64,000 nt of DNA from Vicinamibacterales bacterium (GTDB lineage: Bacteria; Acidobacteriota; Vicinamibacteria; Vicinamibacterales; UBA2999): the NCBI GenBank assembly GCA_041394705.1, contig JAWKHS010000010.1, positions 124,001 to 188,000 of the forward strand, written 5' to 3'. Position numbers and translations under genes: made by a program. The notes under the pieces were generated by a model that ran no database searches, was not told where the DNA came from, and saw only the letters and a program-made list of their open reading frames with translations. The number at the start of each line of letters is the position of its first letter. The stretch's first letter is position 1. This document shows positions 59,025-64,000 of this stretch, piece after piece.

Positions 59025-61988
59025 CTAGAAGCGAAGCAGGAGCGTCGCCTGCGCCGCCCGGGCGGCCTGCTGGTTCCGGAACTGGAGGTAGTTGGCGGTG
59101 TTGAAGCGCTCGTTGGCGCCGCTGTAGTTGTACTGGCTGTAGTTGCCGGCGTTCAGGGCGTTGAACACCGACAGGCCGGCGACGATCTCACGCGAGCCGC
59201 CGAGCTTCACGGCCTTGTTGAAGGTGAGCCCCAGCGTCTGGATGGCCGGAGCCTGCACCTGCCCGTCGCCACGGGTCGGGTAGACGAACCGCATGCGCGT
59301 CGCGAGCGGGTTGCTCTGGGTGGTGCCGTTGGCCAGCGTCACCCGGGCCGGACCGAACACCGACAGCTGCGGGTCGTTGGCCGCCAGCAGGTCCACGATC
59401 GGCCCGGACCACGGCCCGGCCAGGATCGTGTAGGTCGCGCCAAGCGTCACGTTCCACGGCAGGATGAAGCTGCCGCCGAAGCGCGCCGAGTACTTCTGCC
59501 AGGTGGGTCCGTAGGTGTGCACCGTGGTGCCCGTGCTGAGCGGCAGCGAGTTCTCCTCGTTGTTGCCGCGCGGCATGTAGAGCAGGGCGTCGCTCGGGAA
59601 CGCGTCAGGCTGGATGAAACGGGCCGGGTCGGTCGGGTTCCACGTGCCGCCGAAGTGCTGCCACTGCCGGTTGATGCCCGCCATCAACTGGAAGTTGTGC
59701 GACATGTTCTTGGCCACCGTGACCTCGAGCGCCCGGTATTCCAGCGTGCTCCACGAGTTGTTCTGCTGCTGGAAGATGATGCCCCGGTTGGGATCGATGG
59801 CGCCGAAGCCGCCGAACGGCTGGTTGGGGCCGCTGGGGTAGATGCCGTTGACGTCCACCCGCGCCCAGTTGTCGTGATAGCTGCGCGAGATGCCGGCGAT
59901 GTCCACCGAGAGCGACCACGGGAACTGGTGGCGCAGCCCGATGATGTACTCGTTCACGTAGGGCTGGTGCAGGCCGTCGGCGAACTCGTAGTCGGCAATC
60001 GACGCATTGCGCGCCGGGCTCAGCACCTCGGCCTCGAAGACGCCGTCGCCGTTGAAGTCGTAGGTGTCGCGCTGGGCGGCCGCCTCGGTGGCGCCGAAGA
60101 GCGTGATGGCGTCGCGCCCCATCACCTGCTCGTGCACGCGGACGGCGCTGCCGCGCAGGACGGTGCGGGCGTCGCTCGTGAGCTGGTACGAGAAGCCGAA
60201 GCGCGGCCCGATCTCGGTGCTGGACTGCCGCTCGATCTTGAACACGTCGTCGTAGCGCCGGACGAAGTCGGCGCGCACGCCCAGGCTCAGCGTGAGCCTG
60301 CCCGTGGGCCGCCACTGATCCTGCACGTAGATGCCGATGTCGCGGTCGCGCGCGGCGCGGGTGGTGAGCGAGGTGGGCGAGATGTAGCGGCGGTGGAACG
60401 GGACGGTGCCGGCGCCGATGTTGTTGACGTCGCGCAGGCGCTGCTCCTCCAGCACGAACCCGCCGTTGACGTAGTTCGTCGTCTGGTCGTAGCGGTTGCG
60501 CGGGGCCGCGAAGAGGCCGGTCTGGAACTGGTGGTTCCCGAACCAGCCGTCCTTGAACCAGGTGAGGTCGGCGCGGATGATGACCTGCGAGGCCGGCTGC
60601 AGCGCGTAGGACTGGAGGTTGCCGCCCTCGAGGATGCGGCCCGAGCCCTGCAGGGTCGCGCCGGACACGTTGGCCTCGTTGTGGATGACGATCTGGGGAC
60701 CAGTCAGGCCGAGGCTCTCGAAGGTGTTCGCGTCGGACCCACCCTTCCCGTTGTACGAGGCCGTGACGGTCGTCGTGACGCTGTTGCCCCACACCGACGT
60801 GATCTTGCCGCTGTAGAGGGGGCCGCCCGTGGACTGCGCCTGGATGGGTTCGTAGTTGTACTCGCGGTCGCCCGTCAGCACCAGGCGGTCGCGCTGATAG
60901 AAGGCCTGCACGTCGTGTTTGCCCAGGCGGCTCGTCACCTTGAAGAACGGCTGCCAGCTCTCGCTGTCGTTGTCGAACAGCGTGGCGCCGGGCTTGAAGG
61001 CCTGGATGCGCTCGACTTCCGCGGACGTGCGGCTGATGCCGCTCGAGGAGACCGAGCGGCGCAGCGCGCCGAAGAACCACGCCTTGTCCCGGGCGATCGG
61101 CCCGCCGAAGGCCCCGTCGAACTGGCGCACGTAGGCCGTCGTCGGGGTGCCGCCGCTCCCGGGCTTGCACCCCGGCGCGCTCGAGCAGTTGTCCACGTTG
61201 TTGCCGTTCCAGGCGTAGGGCTGGTAGCCGGCGGCGCCGCTGCCGCGGAAGGTGTTGCCGCCGCTCTTGGTGATGACGTTCATGACGAGGCCGGTCCCCA
61301 TGGGCTCGGCCGCGTCCACTCCGCCCGTCTTCACCTGGGTGTCGGCCACCATGTCGGCGCCCATCGACACGTAGGTGAGCTGCGCGTCGTGGTAGTTGCT
61401 GGCGATGGTGCCCTCGAGCTGCAGCACGTGCGCGAAGTGCTCCGTGCCGTGGCCGAAGTACACCTGGCGGCCGCTCCCGTCGTCGAAGCCCCGCGAGATG
61501 ACGCCGGGCGTGAGCTCCAGGAAGTCGCTGTAGTTGCGGCGGGCCTGGATGGGCATCAGGCGCTGGAACTCGCCGTCGATGTTCAGGACGTTCGACGCCT
61601 TGTCCACTTCGATCATGGGCGAGTCGCCCGTGACCGTGATGGTCTCCTGCAGGGTGCTGAGCTGCATCTGGATGTCGACCTGGAAGGTCGAGCCGGCCCG
61701 GATCAGAATGCCTTCGCGCAGGTAGCTGGCGAAGCCCGTGAGCTCAGCCGTGACCGTGAAGGTGCCCGGCGGCAGGTTGATCACGCGGTATTCGCCCGCC
61801 GTGCTCGTCACGGCGACCTGCGGGCCGAGCATGTTCGGTGACGTCACGGTCACGGTGACGCCGGGCAGCACCGCACCTTGCGCGTCCGTGACCACGCCTC
61901 TCAGCCCGCCGAGCCCCTGCTGGGCGGAAGCCGCCGCGGCCCATCCGAGAAGCAGGACTGCGGCCACGACCAATCGTCCCTTCTTCAT
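59025..61988 (-). CDS. TonB-dependent receptor with carboxypeptidase-regulatory-like domain
   Basis: A 987-residue outer-membrane receptor of the Acidobacteriota type. After a signal peptide (ending SAQQG) comes an Ig-like carboxypeptidase-regulatory domain (GLRGVVTDAQGAVLPGVTVTV ... YRVINLPPGTFTVTAELTGF). The plug domain follows (TVTGDSPMIEVDKASNVLNIDG), then a beta-barrel with aromatic-rich strands ending in the terminal Phe (LLLRF). Such receptors import oligosaccharides or other ligands with TonB energy; the ligand is unknown. ATG 61988. A GC-rich tract and a hairpin follow the stop. Confidence 0.93.
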   Translation of the reverse strand: MKKGRLVVAAVLLLGWAAAASAQQGLGGLRGVVTDAQGAVLPGVTVTVTSPNMLGPQVAVTSTAGEYRVINLPPGTFTVTAELTGFASYLREGILIRAGSTFQVDIQMQLSTLQETITVTGDSPMIEVDKASNVLNIDGEFQRLMPIQARRNYSDFLELTPGVISRGFDDGSGRQVYFGHGTEHFAHVLQLEGTIASNYHDAQLTYVSMGADMVADTQVKTGGVDAAEPMGTGLVMNVITKSGGNTFRGSGAAGYQPYAWNGNNVDNCSSAPGCKPGSGGTPTTAYVRQFDGAFGGPIARDKAWFFGALRRSVSSSGISRTSAEVERIQAFKPGATLFDNDSESWQPFFKVTSRLGKHDVQAFYQRDRLVLTGDREYNYEPIQAQSTGGPLYSGKITSVWGNSVTTTVTASYNGKGGSDANTFESLGLTGPQIVIHNEANVSGATLQGSGRILEGGNLQSYALQPASQVIIRADLTWFKDGWFGNHQFQTGLFAAPRNRYDQTTNYVNGGFVLEEQRLRDVNNIGAGTVPFHRRYISPTSLTTRAARDRDIGIYVQDQWRPTGRLTLSLGVRADFVRRYDDVFKIERQSSTEIGPRFGFSYQLTSDARTVLRGSAVRVHEQVMGRDAITLFGATEAAAQRDTYDFNGDGVFEAEVLSPARNASIADYEFADGLHQPYVNEYIIGLRHQFPWSLSVDIAGISRSYHDNWARVDVNGIYPSGPNQPFGGFGAIDPNRGIIFQQQNNSWSTLEYRALEVTVAKNMSHNFQLMAGINRQWQHFGGTWNPTDPARFIQPDAFPSDALLYMPRGNNEENSLPLSTGTTVHTYGPTWQKYSARFGGSFILPWNVTLGATYTILAGPWSGPIVDLLAANDPQLSVFGPARVTLANGTTQSNPLATRMRFVYPTRGDGQVQAPAIQTLGLTFNKAVKLGGSREIVAGLSVFNALNAGNYSQYNYSGANERFNTANYLQFRNQQAARAAQATLLLRF

Positions 61989-62165
61989 GGATCCTCCTCA
62001 AGCACGTTGCGCCGGACGGCGCGGGGGAGGGCATCGAACCGCCAGGCGCTGGCAGCCGCCGTCCGGATTCGCCGGATTATAGGCGAACGCGTCGCGCCGT
62101 CAACGCCGCAACGCGGGCCCGGACGAACGCTCCGTGCACCGAGTCGCGGTAGTATCGCTGGCGCG

Positions 62166-63500
62166 ATGGACGCCATCGATCGGCTGTATCTGTCGGAGCG
62201 GGACGCATACCGGGCGGCGACGCCGGCCTCGCGCGCGCTCTTCGAGCGCGCCGCCCGCGTCCTGCCGGGCGGCGACACGCGCACCGGCACCTTCCATCCG
62301 CCCTATCCGCTGTTCGTCTCGCGCGGCGACGGCTGCACGCTCTGGGACGCCGACGGGCAGCCGCGGCTCGACACGCTCTACAACTTCACGTCGCTCCTGC
62401 ACGGCCACGCCTGGCCGCCCGCCGTCGCCGCCCTCGCCCGCCAGGCCGCGCGCGGGACCGTGCACGGCACGGCGAACGGGCTCCAGGTCGCGCTGGCCGA
62501 GCGGCTCGCCGCGCGGGTGCCGTCGATCGAGCGCGTGCGGTTCTGCAACTCGGGGACGGAGGCGACGATGGGCGCGCTGAGGGCCGCGCGGGCGTTCACG
62601 GGACGGCCGGCCATCCTGAAGATGGCCGGCGGCTACCACGGCTCGCACGACGCCGCCGCGGTCGGCATGGGCGACGCGGCCGGGGCCCTTCCGCCGGGCG
62701 TGGCACCGGGCGTCGCCGCCGACGTCGTGGTCGGCCGCTACAACGACCTGGCGCACACCTCGGCCCTGATTCGTGAGAACCGCGACCGGCTGGCGGCCGT
62801 CATCGTCGAGCCGATGCTGGGGTCCGGCGCGATCCTGGCGGACCGCGCGTTCCTCCACGGGGTGCGCGCGGTGACGGCGGAGTGCGGCGTCCTGCTGGTG
62901 CTCGACGAGGTCATCACGTTCCGGCTCGGCACGGGCGGCCTGCAGGGCGTCTTCGCCATCACGCCCGACCTCACGTCCTTCGGCAAGATCATCGGCGGCG
63001 GCCTGCCCGTCGGCGCCTTCGGCGGACGCGCCGACGTGATGGCCACGTTCGACCCGTCCCGTGCGAACGCGGTCCAGCACTCGGGCACCTACAACGGCAA
63101 CGCGGCGACGATGGCCGCGGGGCTCGCCGCGCTCGAGGCCTACGGCGCGGACGAGGTCGCGCGTCTGAACGCGACGGGCGACGGCCTGCGCGCGCGCCTG
63201 AACACCGCGATCGCCAGGTCGGGCACCGACGCGGTCGTGACCGGCTACGGATCGCTCATGCAGCTCCATTTCACGGCCCCGCCCGTGAGCGGACCGGCCG
63301 ACGCCGCCCGCGCCGACGCCAGGCTGACGCGGCTGATGCACCTGGCGCTGGCCAACCGCGGCGTGTTCAGCTCGACGCGACAGCTCTACGTGCTGCCGAC
63401 GGTCGTGACGCCCGAGGCCCTCGACGGGTTCGAGCGCGCCTTCGGCGACGCGCTGGCCGTCGTCGCCGGGGCGCGAGCCACCGCGGCCGTCGGAGTCTGA
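62166..63500 (+). CDS. class III aminotransferase, glutamate-1-semialdehyde-aminomutase-like
   Basis: A 444-residue PLP enzyme of the GSAM subgroup. It shows RALFERAARVLPGGDTRTG, RVRFCNSGTEATMGALRAARAF, KMAGGYHGSHDA, the cofactor region VLLVLDEVITFRLG, and the PLP-lysine motif SFGKIIGGGLPVGAFGG. HSGTYNGNAATMAAGLAAL is typical. Many genes of this type are annotated hemL-like without making 5-aminolevulinate; a separate genuine hemL may exist elsewhere. ATG 62166 is 178 bases from the divergent receptor gene. Confidence 0.9.
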   Translation: MDAIDRLYLSERDAYRAATPASRALFERAARVLPGGDTRTGTFHPPYPLFVSRGDGCTLWDADGQPRLDTLYNFTSLLHGHAWPPAVAALARQAARGTVHGTANGLQVALAERLAARVPSIERVRFCNSGTEATMGALRAARAFTGRPAILKMAGGYHGSHDAAAVGMGDAAGALPPGVAPGVAADVVVGRYNDLAHTSALIRENRDRLAAVIVEPMLGSGAILADRAFLHGVRAVTAECGVLLVLDEVITFRLGTGGLQGVFAITPDLTSFGKIIGGGLPVGAFGGRADVMATFDPSRANAVQHSGTYNGNAATMAAGLAALEAYGADEVARLNATGDGLRARLNTAIARSGTDAVVTGYGSLMQLHFTAPPVSGPADAARADARLTRLMHLALANRGVFSSTRQLYVLPTVVTPEALDGFERAFGDALAVVAGARATAAVGV

Positions 63501-63526
63501 TACTCTTCCCGCGCAACAGGTTCTCC

Positions 63527-64000
63527 TTGGCACAATCCAGCACCGCCCCCTCCACCAGTCCTGCGTCGAGCTTCCTCAAACTGGCCGGGCCCGGCCTCGT
63601 CGTGGCCGCCACCGGCATCGGCTCCGGGGACGTCGTGTCAGCGACCGTCGGCGGCGCGCGCTACGGCGTCGTGCTGCTGTGGGCCATCGGGCTCGGCGCT
63701 TTCTTCAAGTTCGTCCTGAGCGAGGGAATCGCCCGCTGGCAGCTCGCCACGGGCCAGACCGTGATCGAAGGCTGGGCCGAGCATCTCCACGCGTCGGTGA
63801 AGTTCTACTTCGGCGTCTACCTGCTGCTGTGGACGGTGGCGGTCAGCGCGGCGCTGACCAACGCCTGCGGCCTCGGGCTCGCCAACCTCACCGGGGGCGC
63901 GGTGCCGCAGTCGTGGGGCGCCGTCCTGCACAGCGTGATCGGGTTCGCGTTCGTGTGGTTCGGGGGGTACGAGCGCTTCGAGAAGCTCATGAAGACGCTC
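63527..64000 (+). CDS. Nramp-family divalent metal transporter (3' end outside window)
   Basis: The first 158 residues of a polytopic transporter. TM1 reads LAGPGLVVAATGIGSGDVVSATVGGARYG, followed by YGVVLLWAIGLGAFFKFVLSEGIARWQLATGQTVIEG, which is recognisable as Nramp-like. In canonical Nramp proteins the metal ligands sit in a DPGN motif of TM1; here the corresponding stretch is GSGD, so substrate choice may differ. The apparent start is TTG (63527), seven bases after AGG. The remaining domains are not visible. Confidence 0.8.
   Translation, partial: MAQSSTAPSTSPASSFLKLAGPGLVVAATGIGSGDVVSATVGGARYGVVLLWAIGLGAFFKFVLSEGIARWQLATGQTVIEGWAEHLHASVKFYFGVYLLLWTVAVSAALTNACGLGLANLTGGAVPQSWGAVLHSVIGFAFVWFGGYERFEKLMKTL

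Overview
The window is very GC-rich, densely packed chromosomal DNA with no insertion sequences, phage genes, CRISPR arrays or rRNA. Gene content fits an Acidobacteriota bacterium, probably class Vicinamibacteria. The pointers are a 987-residue TonB-dependent receptor with an N-terminal carboxypeptidase-regulatory-like domain, a CadC-like winged-helix regulator fused to a membrane domain, a cold-shock gene, and Gram-negative LPS-core genes. The taxonomic placement is inference. No stretch longer than 300 bases lacks a gene; the longest is 57357-57619, which holds only one weak hairpin.

Layout. 1-10424 (mostly minus): the conserved replication and translation cluster prs, rplY, pth, rpsF, rpsR, rplI, dnaB, alr, then radA at the left edge. 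A block of accessory genes (a frameshifted winged-helix regulator, a small membrane protein, YjbQ and TfoX-like) sits between alr and radA. 10480-14336 (minus): tRNA-Gln(TTG), ispE, a LolB-like lipoprotein and a TPR protein, an order resembling the enterobacterial lolB-ispE-prs block. 14407-17808 (plus): trm112, a GT9 heptosyltransferase-like gene with an apparent CTG start, an O-antigen ligase and a heptose-7-phosphate kinase, all translationally coupled. 17822-22419: purH, a cold-shock gene with a promoter and early terminator in its leader, two hypothetical genes and selA.

22437-34820 (minus): a long complex I operon, nuoABC-gmhA-D-(EF fusion)-HJKLMN. nuoG and nuoI are absent, nuoE and nuoF are one reading frame, and a phosphoheptose isomerase gene is inserted between nuoC and nuoD. 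34952-42063 (plus, apart from a small coiled-coil gene on the minus strand at 36334-36591): a GT4 glycosyltransferase, a full-length Lhr helicase and an overlapping Nei-type DNA glycosylase. 42072-52337: fdhD and a receiver-only response regulator, YajQ, an RsuA-type pseudouridine synthase, a secreted protein, an HSDL2-like SDR, a Tat-exported zinc ribbon, OsmC, a truncated globin, an RlmI-like methyltransferase, an RluA-type synthase, a thioesterase and an FkbM methyltransferase. 52334-64000: a GT-C-like membrane protein, a HupE/UreJ protein, an NHL beta-propeller with a c-type cytochrome, small zinc ribbons, the TonB receptor, a GSA-aminomutase-like aminotransferase and the start of an Nramp-family transporter.

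Recurrent themes. Adjacent genes are very often coupled by four-base GTGA or ATGA stop/start overlaps, which fixes many GTG starts. Several 3' ends carry a similar GC-rich tract directly after the stop codon, followed by a long perfect hairpin. Heptose/LPS-core functions (gmhA, hldE kinase, GT9, WaaL) are spread over two loci. SelA and FdhD suggest a selenium-dependent formate dehydrogenase elsewhere in the genome.
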